DNA of 6,785 nucleotides from Bacillota bacterium (GCA_023394215.1 JAEXBH010000211.1:1-6785), one strand, 5' to 3'; positions 1 through 6,738 are shown, counted from the first letter of the stretch. The notes: generated from the letters alone by a model not told the origin. Numbers and translations are program-made.

Positions 1-1153
1 CGCTACCATGCTTCATAGGCAACCCGTATTCGTATGAATTTCCGGCTGAATCCGTAAAAGCAATCCTACCTAACTTAGGGTCTTCTGTAAATGTGAAAAT
101 TGCAGTATTTGCTACATCTCCAAAAAACTTTGTAGGGTAGGGCTTTCCTCCCTTTTGATTATGAATACCGTCTACTTTTATAATGCTGTTTGTTACATTT
201 GCAGTTCCGTTATCAAGCAATATTGAACCGTACTTTGTTATATCAATTGTTGAATTATCTATATTAGGAGTTGTTGCAAATATAATTGCATAAAATGTAC
301 TGGCTAAATTAATATTATAAATCAACTGAGAATTTGCCATACTGAATGCTTTATCAAACCTAAATCTCACCCCTATGCTTCCATTAAGCGTGTAAGTTGT
401 ATTTTCAAGATTATAGGGTGCACTTCCTCCGACATTTACAGTTCTCGGTCTTGTATTGTAAGTTTGTACTATTTCAGCATTTATAACTTTTGACTGATCC
501 CCTGTACCGGCTGCCAAAAGACCTGTATCTGTCAAATTGATATTTACACTTGCTCCAGAAGTCCCTTGGATTTTTCCATCCCCCTCCAAGCGAAATGCTG
601 AAGAATCAGTGCGGTCAGTCCCATTAAGCAAAGAAAAGTCAAATACGTAATTACCGTCTCCGACAACAGCTCCTGTGCCTGCTGATATTGCAGCAACCAC
701 CGGTGAAGATCCGTCCGCCTTTACAGTTAATGTTTTTCCCAAACCGGCAGAAAAAGAAATACCGGGATTAATAACCAATGCGGATTCGACCTTATGATAG
801 AAAAATGTAAGATTTTTGTCGAGAACCGTATTTTCACTTACATTAACCGCTCCCATAAAATGAACAGTTCCGCCATCTTCAACCATTGAAAGAGCCTTGC
901 TTATTGTTTTTACGGCGTTGGTTTCATCAACCCCACTATTTAAATCATTACCATTTACCTGGTCTATATAGACCTCCTTCACTACCGCTGCCCTTTCTAT
1001 TGCCAAGGGCTTAACTTGTGCAATTTCTTCCTGCGAGGTGCTATCCCCCTCGGGAGTGGCCCCTGTAGCCAAACTATGAGGCATCCCCGCATTTATAACT
1101 ATCGAAAATACCAATAATAGTGCTAATAAATTTTTAAAAAAATTTTTTATCAT
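1..1153 (-). CDS. Secreted surface protein, beta-helix/adhesin-like, N-terminal part only (runs off left edge)
   Basis: The reading frame is open for 384 codons from an ATG at 1153 to the window edge, so the C-terminus and any cell-wall anchor are not visible. A perfect Shine-Dalgarno (AAGGAGG, 1158-1164) sits 4 nt before the ATG. Residues 1-29 form a signal peptide: a Lys-containing start, a Leu/Val/Ile-rich core, and likely cleavage near SLA-TG. A short Ser/Thr/Glu-rich stretch follows. Residues 61-88 (VYID, then NGND, then NSG, then AVKTISKAL) match the entry motif common in Gram-positive surface proteins with right-handed parallel beta-helix folds. The rest (about 95-384) is rich in Gly, Asn, Thr and short beta-prone segments such as NSTIDI and NSIIKVDG, with hardly any Cys, as expected for an exported repetitive beta-solenoid. 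I infer an adhesin or large surface protein; substrate and ligand are unknown. An extracellular polysaccharide-acting enzyme is possible. It has its own promoter and is not part of the operon to the right. Confidence 0.8.
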   Translation of the reverse strand, partial: MIKNFFKNLLALLLVFSIVINAGMPHSLATGATPEGDSTSQEEIAQVKPLAIERAAVVKEVYIDQVNGNDLNSGVDETNAVKTISKALSMVEDGGTVHFMGAVNVSENTVLDKNLTFFYHKVESALVINPGISFSAGLGKTLTVKADGSSPVVAAISAGTGAVVGDGNYVFDFSLLNGTDRTDSSAFRLEGDGKIQGTSGASVNINLTDTGLLAAGTGDQSKVINAEIVQTYNTRPRTVNVGGSAPYNLENTTYTLNGSIGVRFRFDKAFSMANSQLIYNINLASTFYAIIFATTPNIDNSTIDITKYGSILLDNGTANVTNSIIKVDGIHNQKGGKPYPTKFFGDVANTAIFTFTEDPKLGRIAFTDSAGNSYEYGLPMKHGS

Positions 1154-1205
1154 CCTTCCTCCTTAAATAGACTCAACTAATTACCCGTCTACTTTTATCC
1201 CACCC

Positions 1206-1234
1206 ATTTTATCACAGTAAAGCACCTCAAGCAA
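1206..1234 (-). promoter_or_regulatory. Probable sigma-A promoter of the surface-protein gene
   Basis: On the minus strand a TAAAAT -10 element (1206-1211) is preceded by TGA, giving an extended -10. A weak -35, TTGCTT (1229-1234), lies 17 nt upstream. Transcription would start near 1199, leaving a leader of about 46 nt that carries the perfect ribosome site of the surface-protein gene. The -35 matches only three consensus positions, so the extended -10 carries most of the support. Confidence 0.5.
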
Positions 1235-1268
1235 ATAAAAATCCTGCGTTATAAACGAGAATTTTTAC

Positions 1269-1317
1269 AAAAAACAAAGGAGAATGCCGAAAATATTTCA
1301 TTCCGACAAACCCCTTT
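1269..1317 (-). terminator. Possible intrinsic terminator after the lipoprotein gene
   Basis: Read on the minus strand, an outer stem AAAGG/CCTTT (1313-1317 with 1276-1280) encloses an inner stem GAATG/CATTC (1299-1303 with 1282-1286). A run of six T follows directly at 1269-1274. The two stems are separated by an asymmetric bulge, so the hairpin is imperfect. Its position between the lipoprotein stop and the next promoter is right for a terminator. Confidence 0.35.
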
Positions 1318-1345
1318 TTTCTCATGATTTTCAAACTGTTTTTTC

Positions 1346-1370
1346 CTAAGATTTACTGCATAAATCATAG
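1346..1370. repeat. Short inverted repeat (10-bp arms, 5-nt loop) behind the lipoprotein gene
   Basis: CTAAGATTTA (1346-1355) and TAAATCATAG (1361-1370) pair with a single A/A mismatch around the loop CTGCA. T-rich bases to the left (1339-1344) can partly pair with A-rich bases to the right (1371-1378), lengthening the stem with mismatches. The stem is AT-rich and no T-run follows it on either strand, so it is not a standard terminator. It starts 16 bases beyond the lipoprotein stop codon and may protect the 3' end of that mRNA. Confidence 0.5.
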
Positions 1371-1385
1371 AAACAAAAGCATATT

Positions 1386-2561
1386 TTACTTACCCGAAAA
1401 TATTCTTTCTACATTTTGTTCCATTCTTGTAAATGAGTAAAAAGCATTTCTATGGTCTTTTTTACCATCTTTAATTTTAAAAGTATTTGCTACGCACAAC
1501 TCTCTAAGTTTACTAACCCTATCAAGACTTTCCTTCTTGGCATCTTCATTATAAATCATAGCATAAGTAGGGAATTTCACCATATAAATCGAATTATCTT
1601 TAAAGTATTTTTGGCCATTTTTAGGCAGAATCATAAATGTATCTTGGATTATAGGTTTTACTCCTTCGAATTCGATTTTAAGTTTTGTTCTTAGCCCTTC
1701 TACGCCTTTCGCATTGTAAACATCCAATAAAATTTCTTCAACATCCAAAACTGTTAATTTTACCGGCTTATCTCTAAGATCTTTCCATACTATTCCTCCT
1801 AATGAATCATTTTGAATCCCGGATTTTAATAGCCAAGAAGGATTTAAAACATCTATATTTTTTTTATAATCACGTTCGACTTCTTGTAAATCTCTTGTAG
1901 ATTTCCCGCTTTCCGTTTTTCCCTTTAATGCTTTGACATCCTCAGATCCCACAGCCTTTGTACCTGCTTCTCCAAGTCCTGCCACAAAAACAATAGCTTC
2001 ATCTTTATAAAATTCTCTATAATAGTTAAGGTTTATATTTGTCACATAAAAGTAATCATAATCTTTTTCACGTGTATCCACTATAGTATCGTTATTGTAA
2101 AAGAGAATACTCTTATATAAATCTTTCCAAGAAAAAACCTCACTGGTGTTTCCCTTGTAGTTCTCCATAATATCATTTAATTTTAGTGCATCTAAGGCAT
2201 CCTTAAATCTAAGAGCTATTTTAGCCACGTTTTCTGAACTCAAATCATACTCTTCTTTTAAGATTTTATAATCAGCAGGATATTCTTCTTCAAATCTTTT
2301 TTCAATTTTACTGATAATTTCATTATCAATCTTTAATTCAGATTTATAATCCTTTGGTGCATGAGTATAAGTTTTACTTTCAACTTCTTCTTTTTCAGCG
2401 TCAACTTGAGCAGTCTTATTTTCCTCTTTAACCTCATTACTTGAATTTGTTTTAATCTCTGATTTCTTTGCATCATCAGATGCTGTTTTATTGCCGCTTC
2501 CACAACTTGACAAAAGAACTGCAAATGCGATAAGTAGCGGTGCTATTATTTTTTTATTCAT
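1386..2561 (-). CDS. Predicted lipoprotein of unknown function
   Basis: This is a 391-residue protein with a clear lipoprotein signal: Lys at 3-4, a hydrophobic core at 5-17, and the lipobox LSSC with Cys20 as the lipid-modified residue. It should be anchored on the outer face of the cytoplasmic membrane if the host is Gram-positive. Residues 21-75 are a charged Lys/Glu/Asp/Ser/Asn tether of low complexity. Residues 76-135 look helical and charged. Residues 140-390 mix beta and alpha; a compact beta-rich stretch at about 253-337 (LGGIVWKDL to MVKFPTYAMIY) could be a separate domain. I recognise no family and see no catalytic motif. The only Cys besides the lipobox Cys20 is Cys356. The Shine-Dalgarno is weak (GAGA just before an A-run), but the ATG is well placed in front of the signal peptide. 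The gene has its own promoter and no close neighbour, so context gives no function. The coding call is strong; the function is unknown. Confidence 0.9.
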   Translation of the reverse strand: MNKKIIAPLLIAFAVLLSSCGSGNKTASDDAKKSEIKTNSSNEVKEENKTAQVDAEKEEVESKTYTHAPKDYKSELKIDNEIISKIEKRFEEEYPADYKILKEEYDLSSENVAKIALRFKDALDALKLNDIMENYKGNTSEVFSWKDLYKSILFYNNDTIVDTREKDYDYFYVTNINLNYYREFYKDEAIVFVAGLGEAGTKAVGSEDVKALKGKTESGKSTRDLQEVERDYKKNIDVLNPSWLLKSGIQNDSLGGIVWKDLRDKPVKLTVLDVEEILLDVYNAKGVEGLRTKLKIEFEGVKPIIQDTFMILPKNGQKYFKDNSIYMVKFPTYAMIYNEDAKKESLDRVSKLRELCVANTFKIKDGKKDHRNAFYSFTRMEQNVERIFSGK

Positions 2562-2614
2562 TTTTTCTCGTTAAATCATTTGTTAAATTATCGCAACATT
2601 TGTACTGTGACTTT

Positions 2615-2643
2615 ATTATATCATATACATAAATATAGTTTAA
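2615..2643 (-). promoter_or_regulatory. Sigma-A-type promoter of the lipoprotein gene
   Basis: On the minus strand a perfect TATAAT (2615-2620) is preceded by TGA (2621-2623), an extended -10. The element 17 nt further upstream, TTAAAC (2638-2643), is a poor -35. Transcription would begin near 2608, about 46 nt before the ATG. The region is very AT-rich, so chance matches are more likely, but the perfect extended -10 at this distance is convincing. Confidence 0.6.
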
Positions 2644-2657
2644 TATTTTTTTTTCAA

Positions 2658-2687
2658 ATAAAAAATAATATAAATTAAGCTTATTTA
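2658..2687 (-). terminator. Weak candidate terminator at the end of the nfn operon
   Basis: Right at the nfnB stop codon, minus strand, TAAAT and ATTTA (2683-2687 with 2671-2675) flank AAGCTTA. A U-rich tract including six T (2660-2665) follows. The stem is only five A/T pairs, so termination here would be inefficient or Rho-assisted. The lipoprotein promoter starts only about 25 bases further on, so an end of transcription is expected in this gap. Confidence 0.25.
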
Positions 2688-4103
2688 ATCTATTATACTT
2701 TCACTTAAAGCCTTATGTATAGACTCAGCTGCAACTTTTCCCGAACCTGCTGCTAAAATCACTGTTGCCGCACCCGTTACAGCATCTCCTCCTGCATAAA
2801 CCGACCCTTTAGAAGTTTTTCCGGTCCTATCATCTACGATTATGCCACCCCAAGGGGCACATTTTAAATCGGGAGTAGTTTGCCTTAAAAGTGGATTTGG
2901 AGATTGCCCTATAGCTACAATCACCGAGTCTACAGCAAGAACATATTCTGAACCTTGTAAGGGCTTAGGTCTTCTCCTGCCTGATTCATCAGCATCTGTA
3001 AGTTCCATTCTTATAAGTTCCAAGCCTCTTACCCAACCCCTTTCATCCCCTATTATCCTTGTTGGATTGTTCAGAAGTTTAAACTCTATTCCCTCTTCCT
3101 TTGCATGATGAATCTCTTCTTTACGGGCCGGAAGCTCATCCTCTCCCCTTCTGTATATGATATATACCTTTTCAGCACCCAACCTGAGAGCACTTCTTGC
3201 CGCATCCATAGCTACATTACCACCGCCTACCACTGCTACTCTCTTACCTATGTGGATAGGTGTGTCACTATCATCCCTATCATATGCCCTCATCAAGTTT
3301 ATCCTTGTCAAAAATTCATTTGCGGAGTATACGGCGTTTAGATTTTCTCCCGGAATACCCATAAAACTCGGCAGTCCGGCACCACTACCTATAAAACAGG
3401 CATCAAATCCTTCATCTTGCAGAAGCTCATCCAAAGATACGCTTGCACCTACAAGGGTATTGGTTTCGATTTTTACGCCCATATCTATAAGGGTTTGGAT
3501 TTCTTTCTGTACTAAATTTTTAGGAAGACGAAATTCCGGAATTCCATACATCAACACACCTCCGGCAAGATGAAGCGATTCAAATATGGTAACATCATAA
3601 CCCTTTTTCGCCAGATCGCCGGCACAGGTTAAACCTGCAGGACCCGCACCGACTACTGCAATTTTCCTTCCATTTTTATTCACAGGCTCAAGGCTCTTAT
3701 CCCCGTTTAACATATGCCAATCCGCAACAAATCTTTCCAAACGACCTATGCCTACGGATTCACCCTTTATAGCTCGAACACAGTATTTTTCGCATTGATT
3801 TTCTTGGGGACAAACCCTACCGCAAACAGCCGGAAGATTGTTTGTTGCGGTAATAATCCTGTATGCTTCTTCAAAATTTCTTTCAAGCACTTTTTCGATA
3901 AACTCCGGAATCCTAACCATTACAGGGCAACCCTTCATACAGGGCTTATGCTTACAATTAAGGCAGCGCTTAGCCTCCTCAACCGCCATTTCTTCAGTAT
4001 ATCCAAGGGCTACTTCCCTAAAGTTTTTCCCACGAACTTTCGGATCCTGCTCCGGCATAAGTACCTTTTTTAGAGACATATTCTTTTTTTTCAGTTCAAC
4101 CAT
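2685..4103 (-). CDS. nfnB: NfnB: NADPH-dependent ferredoxin:NAD+ oxidoreductase large subunit (GltD-like flavoprotein)
   Basis: This is a 472-residue cytoplasmic flavoprotein, the usual length for NfnB. With NfnA it should catalyse flavin-based electron bifurcation between NADPH and the NAD+/ferredoxin pair, run in either direction according to need. Order of parts: an N-terminal double [4Fe-4S] domain with Cys47, 50, 55, 59 and Cys94, 98, 104, 108; Glu101 lies where the family is known to use a non-Cys ligand. Then an FAD-binding GAGPAG (152-157), an NADP-binding GGGNVAMD (293-300) with the Arg pair 318-319, and a C-terminal FAD-closing YAGGDAVTGAATV (436-448). All are intact. The ATG at 4103 is preferred over Met9 because GAGGTGAG (4107-4114) sits just before it and Met9 has no Shine-Dalgarno. 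The start overlaps the nfnA stop. Automated pipelines often call this glutamate synthase small subunit (gltA/gltD). No large subunit is present and nfnA is adjacent, so that role is unlikely. Sulfide dehydrogenase (SudA) is a related alternative name. Confidence 0.93.
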   Translation of the reverse strand: MVELKKKNMSLKKVLMPEQDPKVRGKNFREVALGYTEEMAVEEAKRCLNCKHKPCMKGCPVMVRIPEFIEKVLERNFEEAYRIITATNNLPAVCGRVCPQENQCEKYCVRAIKGESVGIGRLERFVADWHMLNGDKSLEPVNKNGRKIAVVGAGPAGLTCAGDLAKKGYDVTIFESLHLAGGVLMYGIPEFRLPKNLVQKEIQTLIDMGVKIETNTLVGASVSLDELLQDEGFDACFIGSGAGLPSFMGIPGENLNAVYSANEFLTRINLMRAYDRDDSDTPIHIGKRVAVVGGGNVAMDAARSALRLGAEKVYIIYRRGEDELPARKEEIHHAKEEGIEFKLLNNPTRIIGDERGWVRGLELIRMELTDADESGRRRPKPLQGSEYVLAVDSVIVAIGQSPNPLLRQTTPDLKCAPWGGIIVDDRTGKTSKGSVYAGGDAVTGAATVILAAGSGKVAAESIHKALSESIID

Positions 4104-4114
4104 TATCTCACCTC
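4101..4114 (-). promoter_or_regulatory. Ribosome site and TAATG stop/start overlap coupling nfnA to nfnB
   Basis: The nfnA stop TAA (4103-4105) and nfnB start ATG (4101-4103) share one base. A strong Shine-Dalgarno, GAGGTGAG (4107-4114), lies inside the last codons of nfnA. This arrangement favours re-initiation and matched amounts of the two subunits. Confidence 0.8.
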
Positions 4115-4951
4115 TCCGGTCAAGTTACAAATATGCCTTTCTTTAGCGCTTTTTTCCTCTTCAAAATAAGTCCTGCTGCGCCTTATAGCTTCTATAAAAT
4201 CAACCTTATGCCCGTCAAAGTCCGGCCCGTCCACACAGGCGAACTTGGTCTTACCGTCTACAGTCAGACGGCAACCCCCACACATTCCGGTTCCGTCAAC
4301 CATAATTGTATTCATGGAAACTATAGTTGGGATATCATATTTTTCGGTCAAATCACAGGTTACTTTCATCATCATCATGGGCCCGACAGCTATTACCAGA
4401 TCATACTTAATACCTGCTAAAATTCTTTCCTCCAAAACATCTGAAGTAAAACCCTTGATTCCGTTGGAACCGTCGTCTGTTGTAATAAAAAGATTTCCAC
4501 AGGATTCTCTCATCTCATCCTCAAGTATTATCAAATCCTTATTTCTGAATCCTACAATAAAATCAACATCCGCCCCGATTTTAGTCAATCCCACTGCTTG
4601 CGGAAAAGCTATGGCAGCTCCCAGTCCGCCTCCGCAAACCGCAACCTTTTTCCCTCTGTAGGACTCCAAATCGCTTGCTCTTCCCAAGGGACCTGCAAAA
4701 TCTCTTATATAATCCCCTTCGTTTAGGGCTCCAAGCTTCATTGTAGAAGCCCCTATCATTTGAAAAATAATTCTTACGGCACCGGTTTTTAAATCCGAAC
4801 CCGCTATGGTAAGGGGTACTCTTTCCCATTTTTCATCTACACGAAAAATGATAAACTGACCGGGGCTTTGCTTTTTTGCAATCCTCGGTGCTTCAACCCA
4901 CATCTCACAGGTTTCTTTATTTAATAATTTTTTCTTTAAAATTTTATACAA
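4103..4951 (-). CDS. nfnA: NfnA: NADH/FAD/[2Fe-2S] subunit of the Nfn bifurcating oxidoreductase (TTG start)
   Basis: This 282-residue protein belongs to the ferredoxin-NADP reductase-like, dihydroorotate dehydrogenase electron-transfer subunit (PyrK-like) superfamily and is of normal length for NfnA. It carries the NAD(H) and FAD half of the Nfn complex and passes electrons through its [2Fe-2S] cluster. Visible parts: an N-terminal beta-barrel with the FAD motif RVPLT (44-48), an NAD-binding CGGGLGAA (106-113), and a C-terminal cluster-binding segment with Cys224, Cys227 and Cys239. From memory, the family's fourth ligand is an Asp; conserved-looking Asp219 and Asp241 flank the cysteines. 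The start is TTG at 4951. It is chosen because the N-terminus MYKILKK fits the family and AGGAG (4958-4962) lies 6 nt upstream; there is no good ATG nearby. Immediately downstream is nfnB. A PyrK role is unlikely because no pyrD is adjacent and the partner is an NfnB. Confidence 0.92.
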   Translation of the reverse strand: MYKILKKKLLNKETCEMWVEAPRIAKKQSPGQFIIFRVDEKWERVPLTIAGSDLKTGAVRIIFQMIGASTMKLGALNEGDYIRDFAGPLGRASDLESYRGKKVAVCGGGLGAAIAFPQAVGLTKIGADVDFIVGFRNKDLIILEDEMRESCGNLFITTDDGSNGIKGFTSDVLEERILAGIKYDLVIAVGPMMMMKVTCDLTEKYDIPTIVSMNTIMVDGTGMCGGCRLTVDGKTKFACVDGPDFDGHKVDFIEAIRRSRTYFEEEKSAKERHICNLTGEVR

Positions 4952-4964
4952 GATAATCTCCTCA
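4952..4964 (-). promoter_or_regulatory. nfnA ribosome site overlapping the transporter stop codon; sets a TTG start
   Basis: The TGA stop of the cation transporter (4962-4964) runs into the Shine-Dalgarno GAGGAG (4958-4963), followed by a 6-nt spacer and TTG. The overlap implies a shared mRNA and possible translational coupling. The site decides the nfnA start. Confidence 0.75.
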
Positions 4965-6095
4965 GTCCATTACATCAATATCGGTAACAATTTGAAGTTC
5001 ATAATCAGGGTAGATTTCCCTTACTTCCCTATACAAAATTTGAACGGCCTCTTCATAACCAATATCAAAGCTTATTACAACATCAAAACTTATTATCTTT
5101 CTAATCTTATCCACATAAAATCCATGTAGCTGCAAGGCCCAATCGTGCGACATCACAGTTTTTTGAATTAAGTTTCTGATATGTCCAACTTCATCGTCTG
5201 TAGTATTATAAGAGTAAACTCCTATACCTGTCATTATTACTCCGGTTTCCTGATAAACGGCCAACTGAATCTTTCTTGTTAAAAGATCCACATCATTTAC
5301 CGTCATAGTGTCAGGAAGCTCAATATGAGCTGACCCGTAGTATTTATCAGGTCCATAATTAAAAAGATTAAGATCATAAGTTCCTCTGACTTCCTCTTCC
5401 CGACTAAAAATGTCCTTAATTTTTGCATTAATTTCCCCGTCGCCTCTGTGTCCAATGATATCATTTAAAGTTTCTATCATCATTTCAATGCCGGTTTTTA
5501 TAATAAATATTGATATTAAAACACCTACATACGCTTCCAAAGATATACCCCAAACAATATAGACGATTGCTGAAGCAAGTACCGAAGCTGATAAAATTGC
5601 ATCAAACGAAGCCTCTGAACCTGAAGCGACAAGTGCTACAGAATTAACCTTTTCCCCTTGCTTTTTTACATAGCTTCCAAGAATCAACTTGATTATAATG
5701 GCAACTGAAATAATAATTAAAGAAATAGTTGCATAATCAGCTTCTTCAGGATGAATAATTTTCTTCACCGACTCCACCATTGAAGTAATACCTGCATAAA
5801 GAACTATCGCAGCAACTATCATAGAACTTAGATACTCAATCCTACCATAACCGTGTGGATGCTTTTTATCCGGCTTTTTTGCCCCAAGCTTTGCTCCTAT
5901 AATTGTTATAACGGAAGACATAGCATCCGAAATATTGTTCACAGCATCCAATGTAACCGCTATAGAGTTTGATGCTATACCAATAACCGCCTTAAACACC
6001 GCAAGAAGTATATTTGTGACGATCCCTATTATGCTGGTTTTTACTATTACCCTTTCCCTATTTACCGCAATCATGGATATTTCCTTACTACTCAT
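4962..6095 (-). CDS. Cation diffusion facilitator (CDF) family metal exporter, MntE-like, with doubled C-terminal domain
   Basis: This is a 377-residue integral membrane proton/metal antiporter expected to export a divalent cation such as Mn, Fe or Zn. Six membrane segments are visible at about 20-42, 45-72, 86-110, 121-141, 155-182 and 186-208. The loop signature HPHGYGRIEYLSS (79-91) is classic for the family. The transport site in segment 2 is Asn53-x3-Asp57 (DAVNNISDAM). In segment 5 it is Glu161-x3-Asp165, where Zn types have His-x3-Asp and MntE types Asp-x3-Asp. The Asn suggests an Mn-leaning transporter; the Glu is unusual. After the membrane part, residues about 218-295 fit the cytoplasmic ferredoxin-like dimer domain. 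Residues about 300-377 look like a second copy, which explains a length above the usual 300. The ATG at 6095 has GAGGG 8 nt upstream. A second in-frame ATG at 6074 (Met8), preceded by AAGGAA, is possible and would not affect the domains. Family assignment is firm; the metal is inferred. Confidence 0.92.
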   Translation of the reverse strand: MSSKEISMIAVNRERVIVKTSIIGIVTNILLAVFKAVIGIASNSIAVTLDAVNNISDAMSSVITIIGAKLGAKKPDKKHPHGYGRIEYLSSMIVAAIVLYAGITSMVESVKKIIHPEEADYATISLIIISVAIIIKLILGSYVKKQGEKVNSVALVASGSEASFDAILSASVLASAIVYIVWGISLEAYVGVLISIFIIKTGIEMMIETLNDIIGHRGDGEINAKIKDIFSREEEVRGTYDLNLFNYGPDKYYGSAHIELPDTMTVNDVDLLTRKIQLAVYQETGVIMTGIGVYSYNTTDDEVGHIRNLIQKTVMSHDWALQLHGFYVDKIRKIISFDVVISFDIGYEEAVQILYREVREIYPDYELQIVTDIDVMD

Positions 6096-6139
6096 TTATT
6101 TATCCCTCAAAATTTATAATTTATCCTTACTTTTACAGC

Positions 6140-6619
6140 CTACATATCATCCTTTACACCAACCGCAACCATTCTCGCCTTAGCACGCACAAGTCCGCCG
6201 GTCTCCATTTCCATATTGACTATAACCTTTCTTTCGCCTATCTCTTCAAGAACGGATATAACTCTTATTTCTTCATTCATCGGAAGAGGCTTTTTAAAAT
6301 CAATTTCAAGTCTTGCTGTTATAAAGCGCCCTATCACCGTATCTTCGGTTAATTTAAGCCCCTTATGGTTATGGGAAAACCACGCAGCTGACGCCGTACC
6401 GTGACAATCAAAAAGAACCGCAATCATTCCTCCAAAAAGATTTGCCGGAACTCCTCCTGTATATCTACTATCCGGCTTAAAACTGCATATACATTTATTG
6501 CCGTCATCACTTGGATATGATTTCAGGTGTAAGCCCTGCTCATTTTTAGGGCCACACCCCCAGCAATGCTGAAATCTATCGCCATAAGTATCTTGAATTG
6601 CAATCTTTCTATTATTCAT
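6140..6619 (-). CDS. PaaI-like hotdog-fold thioesterase family protein
   Basis: This is a 159-residue cytoplasmic protein of single hotdog-domain length, likely acting as an oligomer on acyl-CoA or a similar thioester; the substrate cannot be told. The N-terminus has HCWGCGPKNEQGLHLKSY (18-35), an entry motif seen in this thioesterase group. The central helix carries the Gly-Gly and acidic residue pattern FGGMIAVLFDCHGTASAAW (62-80), with Asp71 in the place of the usual catalytic acid. The family's common His before Gly-Gly is replaced by Phe62. Residues 98-125 and 130-154 are the long beta strands of the sheet. Four cysteines, Cys19, Cys22, Cys43 and Cys45, could form a metal site. The ATG at 6619 follows AAAGGAG (6631-6637) with a rather long 11-nt spacer. 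It is the first gene of the operon and stops 44 nt before the metal transporter. Its link to transporter and Nfn may be no more than shared transcription. Confidence 0.85.
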   Translation of the reverse strand: MNNRKIAIQDTYGDRFQHCWGCGPKNEQGLHLKSYPSDDGNKCICSFKPDSRYTGGVPANLFGGMIAVLFDCHGTASAAWFSHNHKGLKLTEDTVIGRFITARLEIDFKKPLPMNEEIRVISVLEEIGERKVIVNMEMETGGLVRAKARMVAVGVKDDM

Positions 6620-6738
6620 ATTTGCTTTTTCTCCTTTATATATCTACATATATATTTATAAATAAAATAAGTATTATTGTAATATATTCCGACTTGGCAG
6701 AGTTTTTCTATCATACTTTTTTAAGTTTCATTGGGGCA

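Noticed and set aside
961..974. Perfect 14-base palindrome (GGTCTATATAGACC)
   Set aside because: It lies within the surface-protein coding region, codes normal residues (VYID region) and has no second copy in the window; probably chance.
2641..2666. T-run/A-run complementarity downstream of nfnB as a strong hairpin
   Set aside because: Pairing would be only A/T over low-complexity sequence that overlaps the lipoprotein -35 region; not reliable as a structure.
2685..4103. Glutamate synthase small subunit (GltD/GltA) as the function
   Set aside because: No large subunit gene is in the window, and an NfnA-type partner overlaps the gene start; the Nfn role explains both genes better.
1452..4661. 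Plus-strand open frames, for example 1452-1694, 3157-3573 and 4245-4661
   Set aside because: They lie opposite strongly supported minus-strand genes and have odd composition with no family motif; they are shadows of the real frames.
4103..4951. PyrK, the electron-transfer subunit of dihydroorotate dehydrogenase
   Set aside because: Same superfamily, but the neighbour is NfnB and no pyrimidine gene is present.
6711..6731. Tiny ATG frame in the operon leader (MKLKKV)
   Set aside because: It would begin almost exactly at the predicted transcription start, with no ribosome site and only six codons; no sign of an attenuator around it.
6620..6738. Riboswitch (for example a manganese yybP-ykoY type) in the operon leader
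   Set aside because: The leader is AT-rich without a stable stem set or a recognisable conserved core; I could not support any class.
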